A DNA stretch of 64,000 nucleotides from Microbacterium salsuginis. Lineage in GTDB: Bacteria > Actinomycetota > Actinomycetes > Actinomycetales > Microbacteriaceae. A program made the position numbers and the translations under genes. The notes under the pieces were generated by a model. The model was not told where the DNA came from and searched no databases. It was given only the letters and a program-made list of their open reading frames with translations. The stretch is taken from assembly GCF_012524205.1 (NCBI RefSeq), contig NZ_JABACI010000004.1, forward strand, positions 806,001 through 870,000, read 5' to 3'. Below, in pieces: positions 17,049 to 24,769 of this stretch (positions are counted from its first letter, which is position 1; the number at the start of each line of letters is the position of its first letter).

Positions 17049-17747
17049 TCAGTCCACCTGGACTGTCTCGTCGAGCGCCCAGCCGAGCTGCTCGTACATC
17101 TTTCGGCGTCCGCGCTTGTCGTTGAGCGCCTCCTGCCACGCATACTTCGCGACTTCTTCGATGTGCTCGTGCGGCACGACGATCACGCCGTCGCCGTCTC
17201 CGACGACCAGGTCCCTCGGATTCACGCGCTGACCGCCGATCGTGACGGGCACGCCGTGCTCGAGGTACTCGATGCGGCCCTGCGTCATGGTCTGGCTGAT
17301 GAACTGGGCGAACACCGGAACCTTCTGCAGGCGGCACTCGTCGACGTCGCGCACGCCGCCGCTGGAGACGACACCCTGTGCGCCCAGCGTCTTGAACGCG
17401 AGAGTGTTGTTCGAGCCGAGCTGCCCGACTCCGAGATCCGGAGCTTCGATCACCACGACGTCGCCGCGGGTGATGTCGGCCTTGTACGGAGAGATGTGCT
17501 TGCTGCCGTACCAGTGCTCGTAGGCCCATGCCGTGTACTCGTCCGGGGTCCTGGGAGGGGCCTGCTCGTGCGTGGCGACGAGGCGCACCGTCAGGGCCGG
17601 CCCGCAGAGGCGCGCGCCTTCATAGAGCGGGCGGATGTCGCGGTGAACGCTGCCCTTGCTGAACAGGCCGACCCAGTCCATGCCGTCCCTGACATCCGAG
17701 ACGCGGAGTCCCGCGTACAGCTTCTCGATCTCGGTGTAGTCCGTCAT
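17049..17747 (-). CDS. RraA-like / class II HMG-aldolase family protein, copy 2
   Basis: 232-residue close paralogue of the protein at 5882-6577; differences cluster in residues 75-120, while the C-terminal hundred residues are almost unchanged. Contains GAQGVVSSGGVRDVDE and VNPRDLVVGDGDGVIVVP. ATG 17747 follows AGGGAG. First gene of a two-gene minus-strand operon with binding-protein copy 2, driven by a promoter with an overlapping GntR-type operator. Probably performs the same lyase step as copy 1 on a related compound. Confidence 0.85.
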   Translation of the reverse strand: MTDYTEIEKLYAGLRVSDVRDGMDWVGLFSKGSVHRDIRPLYEGARLCGPALTVRLVATHEQAPPRTPDEYTAWAYEHWYGSKHISPYKADITRGDVVVIEAPDLGVGQLGSNNTLAFKTLGAQGVVSSGGVRDVDECRLQKVPVFAQFISQTMTQGRIEYLEHGVPVTIGGQRVNPRDLVVGDGDGVIVVPHEHIEEVAKYAWQEALNDKRGRRKMYEQLGWALDETVQVD

Positions 17748-17774
17748 CGCACTCCCTGGTATCGCCGTCGACTG

Positions 17775-17824
17775 GATCCGATCCGATCCAATTTGAAGGT
17801 AGCGACAACAAACGACGCCGTCAA
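17775..17824 (-). promoter_or_regulatory. promoter of RraA copy 2 with overlapping GntR operator C
   Basis: On the minus strand TTGACG (17824-17819) is followed after 17 bases by TACCTT (17801-17796), and then directly by the operator, which on the plus strand reads GATCCGATCCGATCCAAT (17775-17792). It matches operator A at 16 of 18 positions. The order -35, -10, operator is the same as in front of the Fe-ADH operon at 3.15 kb, so one repressor probably controls both. Confidence 0.55.
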
Positions 17825-18009
17825 GGCTGGGGATGTGGCGCGGAGATGTCACGATCCGGCGAACCGAAGCCACCCGGCTCGGCGCCTGATCCGATCTGAT
17901 GATGTGAAAGGCGTGGAAGATCGCGCGTTGGCGCGCACCGGCTCGACCGGAGATATGGAGAGCGAGGGCAATATCAGATCGGATTACATCCTTCCGATGA
18001 GTGCAAGAA

Positions 18010-18039
18010 AGCCCCGCGACGCCATTGCGTCGCGGGGCT
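18010..18039 (-). terminator. rho-independent terminator of the DHFR-like gene
   Basis: A perfect 12-bp stem (AGCCCCGCGACG at 18010-18021 with 18028-18039) and 6-base loop lie just after the minus-strand stop at 18048. On the minus strand the stem is followed by TTTCTTGC, a short T-tract, so termination is in the minus direction. Confidence 0.8.
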
Positions 18040-18047
18040 GACCCCGG

Positions 18048-18647
18048 TCAAGGTCGCACGGGCCGGTAGACCATGTGTGTCACGAGCGACGTCGGGCGCA
18101 CCGAGACACGCTCGAGCTGCTGTGGCGGGACTCCGTCGAACACGCGTTCGCCGGCGCCCACCACGCAAGCAGTGACATGAAGCCGCAGCTCGTCGATGAG
18201 CCCGGCGGCGAGGTATTCGTTCACCGTCGTGGGTCCGCCCGCGACGGAGATGTTGCCGTCGCCGGCAGCGGCGCGGGCCTGTTCCATCGCGGCGTGGATG
18301 CCGTCGGTGACGAAGTGGAAGGTCGTCCCGCCCTCCATCTGGATCGGGTCGTGCGCGTAGTGGGTGAGGACGAACACCGGGCCGTGGTAGGGCGGGTTGG
18401 GTCCCCACCAGCCGCGCCAGTCGCGGTCCCACTCGCCTCGGACGGGGCCGAACATGTTGCGGCCCATGATGGTCGCTCCGGAGTCGAGGATCGCGTCGAC
18501 TTCTGCCTTGTTCTCCTCCTGCGCGTGGAACATCCAGCCGTGCAGCCAGTTCTCGTCGACGTCTCCGAACGGCGCCTCTTCGCGCTGGTTGAGTCCGGTG
18601 GCGAAGCCGTCGGCCGAGACGGCGAGGTCGCTGAACACGATGCCCAT
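18048..18647 (-). CDS. dihydrofolate reductase family protein (RibD C-terminal-like)
   Basis: 199-residue NADPH-dependent reductase-like protein of the RibD C-terminal/DHFR-like family. Visible are SADGFATG near the N-terminus, GATIMGRNMFGP (nucleotide loop), and ISVAGGPTTVNEYLAAGLIDEL. These YyaP/YwjB-type proteins are common in actinobacteria and mostly uncharacterised. Divergent from an HxlR regulator with duplicated operator repeats between them, so it is the likely regulated target. Confidence 0.85.
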   Translation of the reverse strand: MGIVFSDLAVSADGFATGLNQREEAPFGDVDENWLHGWMFHAQEENKAEVDAILDSGATIMGRNMFGPVRGEWDRDWRGWWGPNPPYHGPVFVLTHYAHDPIQMEGGTTFHFVTDGIHAAMEQARAAAGDGNISVAGGPTTVNEYLAAGLIDELRLHVTACVVGAGERVFDGVPPQQLERVSVRPTSLVTHMVYRPVRP

Positions 18648-18661
18648 GATCTGATCCCTTC

Positions 18662-18726
18662 AACTGGTTGTCGATTGCAACTGGTTGGCAGGCTAGCTCA
18701 GACCAGTTGTAGACTGCAAGTGGTTG
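18662..18726. promoter_or_regulatory. duplicated operator in the HxlR/DHFR-like divergent region
   Basis: Two 26-bp copies of one element, 18662-18687 and 18701-18726, match at 20 of 26 positions with a 39-bp pitch. Each ends in TGGTTG and contains GTTG near the middle; the unit CAACTGGTTG occurs exactly at 18661-18670 and 18678-18687. They lie between the start codons of the divergent genes, the expected position for the HxlR-type regulator binding site. Confidence 0.6.
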
Positions 18727-18743
18727 TTTCGAAGGAGGCCGGC

Positions 18744-19232
18744 ATGGATCACCGTTCAGGGTGCCCGATCAACCTCTCGCTGGAGGTGTTCGGAGACCGA
18801 TGGTCCCTCATCGTGATCCGCGACATGATGTTCGGCAATCGCCGGCACTTCAACGAGCTGCTCGCGAAATCCGACGAAGGGATCGCCTCGAACGTGCTCG
18901 CAGACCGCCTTCAGCGGCTGGTGAGTCTCGGCATGATCTCGCGCGCACCCGACCCGAGCCACAAGCAGAAGGTGCTGTACAGCCTGACCGAGCCGGCGAT
19001 CCAGCTGGTGCCCGTGCTGGCTCATCTGGGGGCATGGGGCCGCCGGCATCTCCCGGTCAGCCGCGAGCTCTCGGTCCGCGCCGAGCTGCTCGAACGTGGC
19101 GGGCCGGAGTTCTGGGACCGCTTCATGGACGAGCTGCGCGAGCAGCACCTCGGCATCCCCCGCCCGCCGGGAGAGCCGTCGGCATTCGGCGAGCTGCGCG
19201 CGGCCTACGAGGCCGAACTCGCCAGGGCATAG
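18744..19232 (+). CDS. HxlR family winged-helix transcriptional regulator
   Basis: 162-residue regulator. HxlR hallmark: Cys7 in RSGCPINLSLEVFGDRWSLI, then the winged helix (RHFNELLAKSDEGIASNVLADRL, GMISR). Such proteins often sense electrophiles or redox state through the N-terminal Cys, which is retained here. GAAGGAGG precedes the ATG. Divergent from the DHFR-like gene with operator repeats between, suggesting that it controls both. The C-terminal 60 residues extend beyond the minimal HxlR domain. Confidence 0.9.
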   Translation: MDHRSGCPINLSLEVFGDRWSLIVIRDMMFGNRRHFNELLAKSDEGIASNVLADRLQRLVSLGMISRAPDPSHKQKVLYSLTEPAIQLVPVLAHLGAWGRRHLPVSRELSVRAELLERGGPEFWDRFMDELREQHLGIPRPPGEPSAFGELRAAYEAELARA

Positions 19233-19248
19233 CCGCCGAGAGCGGCTG

Positions 19249-19815
19249 TCAGCGGGATGCCGCGACCGCCGGCATCCACTTCTCCAGCAGCGCGAGCGTG
19301 TCGGGCGCGAAGCGACGACTCGGGTCCGCGATCATCGCCCGCAGCTCATCGAGCGCCACCCACGCTCCCCACGCGACCTCCTCGGGCTGCCAGCGGATCG
19401 GGCCGTCGTAGTCGGCGAGGTACCCGAACGCGTGATACCGGGCCACGTCGTCTTCGTACTCGGCCTCGCCGAGCGGGAGGAGCGCGACACCTGTCACGCC
19501 GAGCTCTTCCTCGACCTCGCGCAGCGCCGCGTTCATGGGGGTCTCGCCCGGCTGCAGCACGCCCCCCGCCATCACGTCGTAGTGACCGGGGTAGACGTCT
19601 TTGGTCTCGGTGCGCCGGTGCAGGTAGACCTCGCCGGAACCGTTGCGGACCACCACGGCGACGCAGGCATGACGCAGGTTCCGTGCGCGCACGACCGATC
19701 GCGGCGCGGTCTCGGTGAGTCGGCCGTCCAGAGCGTAGACCGCGACGATCTCATCCACGACCGGCTGCTCGCTCTCGGGCTGTGCCTCACCGCTCACGGG
19801 GTTCCGCCCTCTCAT
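19249..19815 (-). CDS. Nudix hydrolase
   Basis: 188-residue NTP/NDP-sugar-type pyrophosphohydrolase. The Nudix box is complete (G-x5-E-x7-REVEEELGV, beginning GGVLQPGETPMN), preceded by CVAVVVRNGSGEVYLHRR and YPGHYDVMAGG. The HRRTETKDVYPGHYDV form is like the isopentenyl-diphosphate isomerase/YfcD branch, but substrate cannot be set. Convergent with the HxlR gene with only 16 bases between the stops. Confidence 0.88.
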   Translation of the reverse strand: MRGRNPVSGEAQPESEQPVVDEIVAVYALDGRLTETAPRSVVRARNLRHACVAVVVRNGSGEVYLHRRTETKDVYPGHYDVMAGGVLQPGETPMNAALREVEEELGVTGVALLPLGEAEYEDDVARYHAFGYLADYDGPIRWQPEEVAWGAWVALDELRAMIADPSRRFAPDTLALLEKWMPAVAASR

Positions 19816-19845
19816 CCGTGTCTGCGACGGTAGCGCACTTCGCCG

Positions 19846-21039
19846 TCACCGCTTCGTGACCTCTGACAGCACGGCCTCACGCCTGGGAGGCATCGGCTCG
19901 ACGAGCCGGTGGAGGAAGAGGAGACCGATCGCCGGCATCCCGATCAGGGGGACCAAGCCGATCTGCAGGGTCGTCGTGTCGGCGATCCAGCCGAAGAGGG
20001 GGGTGGCCAGGCCGCCGACGCTCACGGTGAGCCCCAGCGTCACCCCGCTCGCCGTTCCGACGCGCTGAGGGAGGTAGTCCTGTGCCAGGGTCACGTGCAG
20101 CGAGAACGGCACATAGAGTCCGGCCGAGGCGAGGGCGACGAAGACGTAGATCGCGGGTCCGGGCACCCACACGATGCCGGCGACCGCGACGATCGTCGCC
20201 GCGTACGACCAGCGCACGATGGCTATCCGTGGCCACCGCGCGGCGAGGTAGCCGCCGAGCAGGGTGCCGGCGGCGCCGCCGGCGTAGAGGATGAACAGCG
20301 CGACCGCTCCGCCGACGGCGCCGTCGCCCGTGCGTTCCGCGACATAGAGGGCGACGAATGCCGACAACCCGACGAAGACGACGGATCGGCACATCACCGC
20401 GGCGGTCAGCCGGCCGAAGGAGCCCCAGTCATTCGGCGGCGGCTGCTCGCCCGGGGCCTCCTGGCGCGGCCGGCTGCTGGCCGGCGTTCGCAGGGCGAGG
20501 AGGCACACGACCGCCCCGGCGACAGCTGGCACGGCGAGGAGAGGGGACGCCTCCAGTCCGCCGAGCGACATGACGCCGACGACGAGGAGCGGCGCCAGGG
20601 CGAACCCGACGTTGCCGCCGAGTGAGAACCAGCTCATCGCCCTCGGATCGGACGGACTGACGGCCCGGACAGCGACGGCGGCCGCCGGGTGGTATGCCGC
20701 GACCCCGAAGCCCGAGATGCCGACGGCGATCACGGTGAAGACGTAGACGTCGCCCACGCCGGCCAGGGCGATACCGGCTCCCGCGACCAGCGTGGACGCC
20801 GGCAGAAACAAGCGCATCGGCCGTCGGTCGATCACGGCGCCGAAGATCGGCTGGACGACCGAGGAGAGGAGGGATGCTGCGAGCACGATCGTCGCCGCGG
20901 CCGCGTAGGTGTACTCCCGCTCGAGCACGAAGAACGGCACGAGCGCGGCGACGGCACCCTGGTAGACGTCGACGAAGGCGTGGCTGATCGAGAGCAGGGC
21001 GATCGGGGTCCGGCGCCGGCGAGGGAGCGGATGCGGCAT
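19846..21039 (-). CDS. MFS efflux transporter, fosmidomycin-resistance (Fsr) type
   Basis: 397-residue major-facilitator protein with about 12 helices. The N-terminus LLSISHAFVDVYQGAVAALVPFFV and FGVAAYHPAAAVAVRAVSP match the Fsr family signature. Probably exports a toxic small molecule. The start at 21039 is chosen because the sequence upstream is not hydrophobic and overlaps the divergent promoter. Divergent from an AraC/cupin regulator, an arrangement like the E. coli nimR-nimT pair. Confidence 0.87.
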   Translation of the reverse strand: MPHPLPRRRRTPIALLSISHAFVDVYQGAVAALVPFFVLEREYTYAAAATIVLAASLLSSVVQPIFGAVIDRRPMRLFLPASTLVAGAGIALAGVGDVYVFTVIAVGISGFGVAAYHPAAAVAVRAVSPSDPRAMSWFSLGGNVGFALAPLLVVGVMSLGGLEASPLLAVPAVAGAVVCLLALRTPASSRPRQEAPGEQPPPNDWGSFGRLTAAVMCRSVVFVGLSAFVALYVAERTGDGAVGGAVALFILYAGGAAGTLLGGYLAARWPRIAIVRWSYAATIVAVAGIVWVPGPAIYVFVALASAGLYVPFSLHVTLAQDYLPQRVGTASGVTLGLTVSVGGLATPLFGWIADTTTLQIGLVPLIGMPAIGLLFLHRLVEPMPPRREAVLSEVTKR

Positions 21040-21078
21040 CCTGCCATCGTCGTTCTCCGCAGGCCTGACGGCTTCCGA

Positions 21079-21093
21079 TATAGTGCCGACTTG
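21079..21093 (+). promoter_or_regulatory. -10 box for a probably leaderless AraC-type transcript
   Basis: TATAGT at 21079-21084 ends eight bases before the GTG start of the AraC-type gene and no Shine-Dalgarno sequence is present. Transcription would begin at or within a base or two of the start codon, the pattern of leaderless actinobacterial mRNAs. Confidence 0.4.
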
Positions 21094-21836
21094 TGTCGAA
21101 GATCCGCCATCGGCCGGCCGCGCCCACCGAGCGCCGGAACGTCGCCCCGCGTCAGACGACGGACGTGCACACACACGACGATCATCAGATCCTCTTCGCC
21201 GATTCGGGCGTCCTCGAGGTGATCACCGATGTCGGCACGTGGTTCGCGCCGGCCACGCGCGCGATCTGGATCCCGGCCGGCACGGCGCACTCATGGCGCG
21301 CTCACGGCCGCCTGACCGTGCACATGCTCGGCCTGCCGCTGTCGGACAATCCGCTGCACCTGGACTCGCCGGCGGTTCTGGCGGTGTCTCCGCTCCTTCG
21401 CGAGTTGCTGCGGGAGCGGACCGCGGACGCGACGGCCTCCACGCCGGAGAGCAGGCGGCTTCACGCCGTGCTGCTCGACCAGTTGCGGGGCTCGCCGCTG
21501 GAGCCGATCCGGCTGCCCTCGCCGGCGGACGAGACGCTCGCCCGGGTATGCCGGGCGATGCACGCCGACCCGTCCGACTCGCGAAGCCTCGCTGAACTGG
21601 CCGCCGACGTGAGCGTGAGCGAGCGGACGCTGTCTCGTCGATTCCGGTCGCAATTGGGCATGACGTTCCCCCAGTGGCGGACCCAGTTGCGCCTCTTCCA
21701 CGCCCTGAAGATGCTCGCGTCGGGTGCATCGGTCACCGCGACCGCTCACGCGTGCGGGTGGTCTTCGACGAGCGCCTTCATCGACGTGTTCCGGCGGGCG
21801 TTCGGTGTCACGCCGGGCGCCCACCGGCGCGAGTGA
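21093..21836 (+). CDS. AraC family transcriptional regulator with N-terminal cupin
   Basis: 247 residues. The N-terminal cupin sensor (VHTHDDHQILFADSGVLEV ... IWIPAGTAHSW) is followed by a C-terminal pair of helix-turn-helix motifs (LAELAADVSVSERTLSRRFR; TATAHACGWSSTSAFIDVFR, FGVTPG). Same architecture as NimR/YeaM-like regulators. GTG start is likely leaderless (TATAGT eight bases upstream). Likely activates or represses the divergent Fsr-type exporter. Confidence 0.88.
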   Translation: MSKIRHRPAAPTERRNVAPRQTTDVHTHDDHQILFADSGVLEVITDVGTWFAPATRAIWIPAGTAHSWRAHGRLTVHMLGLPLSDNPLHLDSPAVLAVSPLLRELLRERTADATASTPESRRLHAVLLDQLRGSPLEPIRLPSPADETLARVCRAMHADPSDSRSLAELAADVSVSERTLSRRFRSQLGMTFPQWRTQLRLFHALKMLASGASVTATAHACGWSSTSAFIDVFRRAFGVTPGAHRRE

Positions 21837-21869
21837 GCCGCGCGGACGGCAGGGTCGGTCGAACGACGG

Positions 21870-22436
21870 TCAGGAGATCCTCGCGGCCATCACGCGCAAG
21901 GCATCCGCGAGGTCTGGCCCCGAGAGCGACCGGTCGGCGTCGAGCAGCCATTGGAGCGCGAGGCCGGAGAGCAGCGCCTGGTAGATCGATCCCAGCTTCC
22001 ACTCCTCGTCTTCGCTGAGTCCGGTGGGGTGGAGGAGCCGGGCCAGCCCGACGCGCGCGCGGGCGAGCGCGGCCGACAGCTGGGTGCGCACCTCCGCGGG
22101 GTGGTCGGTGCGCGAGAAGGCCTCGAGCGTCGCCGCCCACAATCCCGGGTGCGCGACCATCGAGTCGACGATGCGCGACCAGACGGTCTCGAAGTGTCCG
22201 CCCGCCGGCCCCTCCTGCGAGACCGCGGCGACGGCGGCGTCGACCTCTGCCCCCCACTCCAGCATCGCCTCGATGAGCGCTTCGTTGAGGAGAGCCTCCC
22301 TCGATCCGAAGTGGTAGCTGATCGCTCCCATGCTCACGCCGGCGGCGTCGGCGATCTCGCGTGACGTCGGGCGTGTGTACCCGCGCTCGTAGAGACAGCG
22401 CTTGGCGCCGGCGAGGAGCGCCTCGCGGTTTCCCAT
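21870..22436 (-). CDS. TetR family transcriptional regulator
   Basis: 188-residue repressor. The N-terminal HTH (PTSREIADAAGVSMGAISYHFGSREALL) is typical; the rest is a helical ligand domain. ATG 22436 chosen because the HTH begins 10 residues later; the longer open frame runs into the divergent gene. The intergenic region contains two near-perfect TTGCGC-N4-GCGCAA palindromes, so it likely represses itself and the divergent quinone-reductase-like gene. Confidence 0.88.
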   Translation of the reverse strand: MGNREALLAGAKRCLYERGYTRPTSREIADAAGVSMGAISYHFGSREALLNEALIEAMLEWGAEVDAAVAAVSQEGPAGGHFETVWSRIVDSMVAHPGLWAATLEAFSRTDHPAEVRTQLSAALARARVGLARLLHPTGLSEDEEWKLGSIYQALLSGLALQWLLDADRSLSGPDLADALRVMAARIS

Positions 22437-22473
22437 GGCGATCACGATAGGCCAGCGGCTCCCCATCCCCGAG

Positions 22474-22526
22474 TTGCGCGCTTGCGCAATCAGTTCTACG
22501 CTCGGATTTGCGCAGATGCGCAAATC
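22474..22526. promoter_or_regulatory. paired TetR operator palindromes
   Basis: TTGCGC-GCTT-GCGCAA at 22474-22489 and GATTTGCGC-AGAT-GCGCAAATC at 22505-22526. The dyad centres are 34 bp apart, about three helical turns, so two repressor dimers would lie near the same DNA face. They occupy the gap between the divergent TetR (22436) and NmrA-like (22549) starts. Confidence 0.7.
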
Positions 22527-22548
22527 TCGGATCGTCAGGAGGAATGCC

Positions 22549-23427
22549 ATGGCCATAGCCGTCACCGGAGCGACCGGCAAGCTCGGCTCCCTCGTCATCG
22601 AGGCGCTGCTGCGCCGGGTTCCCGCCGGGTTCATCACGGCCGTCGCGCGAGACTCCGCGAAGGCCACGCCACTGGCCGACAGAGGCGTGAGAGTCCACAT
22701 CGCCGACTATGACGAGCCCGGGACCTTCCGTGATGCCTTCGCGCCGGGCGACCGGGTGCTCCTCATCTCCTCCGACAGTGCGGGTGCGCGTCACACCTTC
22801 CAGCACACCACCGTGATCGGCGCGGCGAAGGCGGCGGAGGTCGAACTCCTCGCCTACACCAGCGTGCTGGCCGCGCCGGCGGCCACCTATTCGATCGGCC
22901 GTGACCATCACGCCACCGAGGAGGCGGTGCGGCGGGCGGGTGTGCCCTATGCCTTCCTTCGCAACGGCTGGTACAACGAGAACTACACCGGCCACCTCGA
23001 CGCCATCCTCGAGGTCGGGCAGGTCTTCGGCAGCGCCGGCCCGGGTCGCATCGCCGCGGCGGCGCGCGCCGACTACGCCGAGGCGGCGGCGGTCATCCTG
23101 ACGGGCCCGGTCGAACCGGACGCGATCTACGAACTGAGCGGAGACAGCGCCTTCACGCTCGCCGACCTCGCCGACGAGATCTCGCGTCAGACCGGCAGGC
23201 CCATCGCCTCCCCGCATCTCACGCCGGCCGAGTACCACGCGTTCATGGTCGGGCAGGGCGTCGATGCGGCCGACGCGACTCAGCTCGTCGAGGCCGACAG
23301 CGCCATCTCCCGCGGCGAGCTCGCCCACGCGAACGGTGATCTGCGCCGGCTGCTGGGTCGCGCCACCACCCCCATCGCCGACTCGGTCGCCGCCGCCCTC
23401 GCCGCGATCGGCAGCGTTGCGCGATGA
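22549..23427 (+). CDS. NmrA/QorB-like NAD(P)H-dependent reductase
   Basis: 292-residue atypical short-chain dehydrogenase. Rossmann motif VTGATGKLGSLVIEAL at residue 4; later NGWYNENY and AARADYAEAAAVIL match the NAD(P)H:quinone oxidoreductase 2 (QorB/YtfG) branch. AGGAGGA precedes ATG 22549. Control by the divergent TetR through the TTGCGC palindromes suggests induction by a quinone or other electrophile; this is inference. Confidence 0.87.
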   Translation: MAIAVTGATGKLGSLVIEALLRRVPAGFITAVARDSAKATPLADRGVRVHIADYDEPGTFRDAFAPGDRVLLISSDSAGARHTFQHTTVIGAAKAAEVELLAYTSVLAAPAATYSIGRDHHATEEAVRRAGVPYAFLRNGWYNENYTGHLDAILEVGQVFGSAGPGRIAAAARADYAEAAAVILTGPVEPDAIYELSGDSAFTLADLADEISRQTGRPIASPHLTPAEYHAFMVGQGVDAADATQLVEADSAISRGELAHANGDLRRLLGRATTPIADSVAAALAAIGSVAR

Positions 23428-23469
23428 GTCGCGTTGCGTCTATACGTGTCCGGATAATAGCGTGGGCTC

Positions 23470-24045
23470 GTGACGCAGACCGAGACGGATGACATCGTGA
23501 GCCCCCTCGTCCAGGAGGTCGTCGGCGTCCATCGCAGCGGGTCCCACGACTTCAGCAAGCGGTCGCAGCCCTTCGTCGACCTTGTGGAGGGTCTGGGAGT
23601 CGAGGGTGACGCCCACTTCGGCGCCACCGTGAAGCACCGGTCCCGGGTCGCGGCCGATCCCTCTCAGCCGAACATGCGCCAGGTGCACCTGATCCATTCC
23701 GAGCTCTTCGACGATCTGCGCGGGGCGGGGTACGACGTCGCCCCCGGCGAACTGGGCGAGAACATCACCACGCGCGGCGTCGAGCTGCTGGAGCTGCCGG
23801 TCGGCACGCGGCTGACGATCGGGGATGCCGTCATCACCGTGACCGGTCTGCGCAATCCCTGTCAGCAGATCAACGACTTCCGCGAGGGCCTGCTGAAGCA
23901 CGTCGTGCGGCGCGACGACGACGGGAACGTCGTCCGCCTCGCAGGTGTCATGGGGATCGTCTCGCGGTCAGGACGGGTCCAGCCGGGCGCATCCATCCGC
24001 GTCGACCTGCCCCCGGAGCCGCATCACCCACTGACGCGCATCTAG
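23470..24045 (+). CDS. MOSC domain-containing protein
   Basis: 191-residue MOSC (molybdenum cofactor sulfurase C-terminal) domain protein. Typical blocks are GLGVEGDAHFG, RQVHLIHSELFDDL, PGELGENITTRG and GLRNPCQQINDF, in which the conserved Cys is present. Members bind sulfur or Moco and reduce N-hydroxylated compounds; the partner here is unknown. The GTG start lacks a ribosome site, and TAATAG lies ten bases upstream, suggesting a very short or absent 5' leader. Confidence 0.87.
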   Translation: MTQTETDDIVSPLVQEVVGVHRSGSHDFSKRSQPFVDLVEGLGVEGDAHFGATVKHRSRVAADPSQPNMRQVHLIHSELFDDLRGAGYDVAPGELGENITTRGVELLELPVGTRLTIGDAVITVTGLRNPCQQINDFREGLLKHVVRRDDDGNVVRLAGVMGIVSRSGRVQPGASIRVDLPPEPHHPLTRI

Positions 24046-24068
24046 CGTGCCGCGAAGGGTGCCGGCGC

Positions 24069-24641
24069 TCATGGCGCGGCGGGACCAGTGGCGCGACCGA
24101 GGATGAGCGTCGCCGCGTCGGCGAGGACCTGGTTGCGGGTACGGCCGGCGTGGTCGGCGGCGATGAGATGGCGCCCGATGGCGAGACAGAAGGCGGCGAG
24201 GCTCCGAGCCTCGACCTCGTCCGGGTCCGGGCAGTAGCTGCTGATCGCCTCCCGGAGCACTTGCATCCGCCGGTTGTCGACCGTGTGGAGACGCTCGGCG
24301 ACGACCGGGTCGCGGCGCGCCCACGCGCGCACGGCGAGGTCGATCGGCAGCAGCCGGTCGTTCGAGAATGTCAGCTGACCGGCGATGCGGGCCTGGTCCA
24401 CGATGTCGCCCTCCGCCTTGCGTGCGCGCTCGAGCACGTCGTCGACGCTTTCGCGCTCCCACGCGTCGAGCATCGCCGCCAGCAGAGCGTCGCGATCGTC
24501 GAAGTATCCGTAGAAGCCGCCCTTCGTCACACCCAGCGCCCGCGCGAGCACCTCGACGCGCACCGCGTCCACGCCCTGCTCGGCGAGAACGCGCAGGCCC
24601 TCCTCGATCCACTTCTCGCGTGGTGTCCGCAACGAGCCCAT
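24069..24641 (-). CDS. TetR family transcriptional regulator
   Basis: 190-residue repressor with N-terminal HTH (VRVEVLARALGVTKGGFYGYFDDRDALL) of the AcrR/TetR type and a helical C-terminal domain. ATG 24641 is preferred to an ATG 17 codons upstream because that extension runs through the operator dyads. Divergent from the small-protein operon starting at 24770 and probably its repressor. Confidence 0.88.
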   Translation of the reverse strand: MGSLRTPREKWIEEGLRVLAEQGVDAVRVEVLARALGVTKGGFYGYFDDRDALLAAMLDAWERESVDDVLERARKAEGDIVDQARIAGQLTFSNDRLLPIDLAVRAWARRDPVVAERLHTVDNRRMQVLREAISSYCPDPDEVEARSLAAFCLAIGRHLIAADHAGRTRNQVLADAATLILGRATGPAAP

Positions 24642-24659
24642 TCCAACCCCTTCGATCGA

Positions 24660-24716
24660 CCGGTTGTGCGGCAGCGTACAACCGGTGTACATTCAAACTA
24701 TTCGGCATCGTATAAC
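24660..24716. promoter_or_regulatory. TetR operator dyads and -10 box of the small-protein operon
   Basis: Two overlapping dyads: CCGGTTGT (24660-24667) N10 ACAACCGG (24678-24685), and GTACA (24676-24680) N5 TGTAC (24686-24690). TATAAC at 24711-24716 can serve as the -10 box for the plus-strand operon. The dyads lie where its -35 would be, so repressor binding would block polymerase. Confidence 0.55.
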
Positions 24717-24769
24717 GCCGGGATGACCATGACACGGCACACCTCGGCCCGTCGGCAGAAGGAGATCTC

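Larger units (their letters stand above)
17748..18047. promoter_or_regulatory. 300-bp non-coding region with further operator copies D and E
   Basis: No convincing gene. Besides the promoter/operator at 17775-17824, it contains the exact core ATCCGATCTGAT at 17889-17900 and its reverse complement ATCAGATCGGAT at 17973-17984, 73 bp apart from each other's end. Both lie more than 60 bp upstream of the RraA copy 2 promoter. They may be distal sites for DNA looping or remnants of a lost divergent gene. The right end is the terminator of the DHFR-like gene. Confidence 0.5.

Noticed and set aside
19231..19247. Hairpin AGCCGC-CGAGA-GCGGCT between the HxlR and Nudix genes
   Set aside because: Only six base pairs, overlaps a stop codon and lacks a T-tract; too weak to call a terminator.
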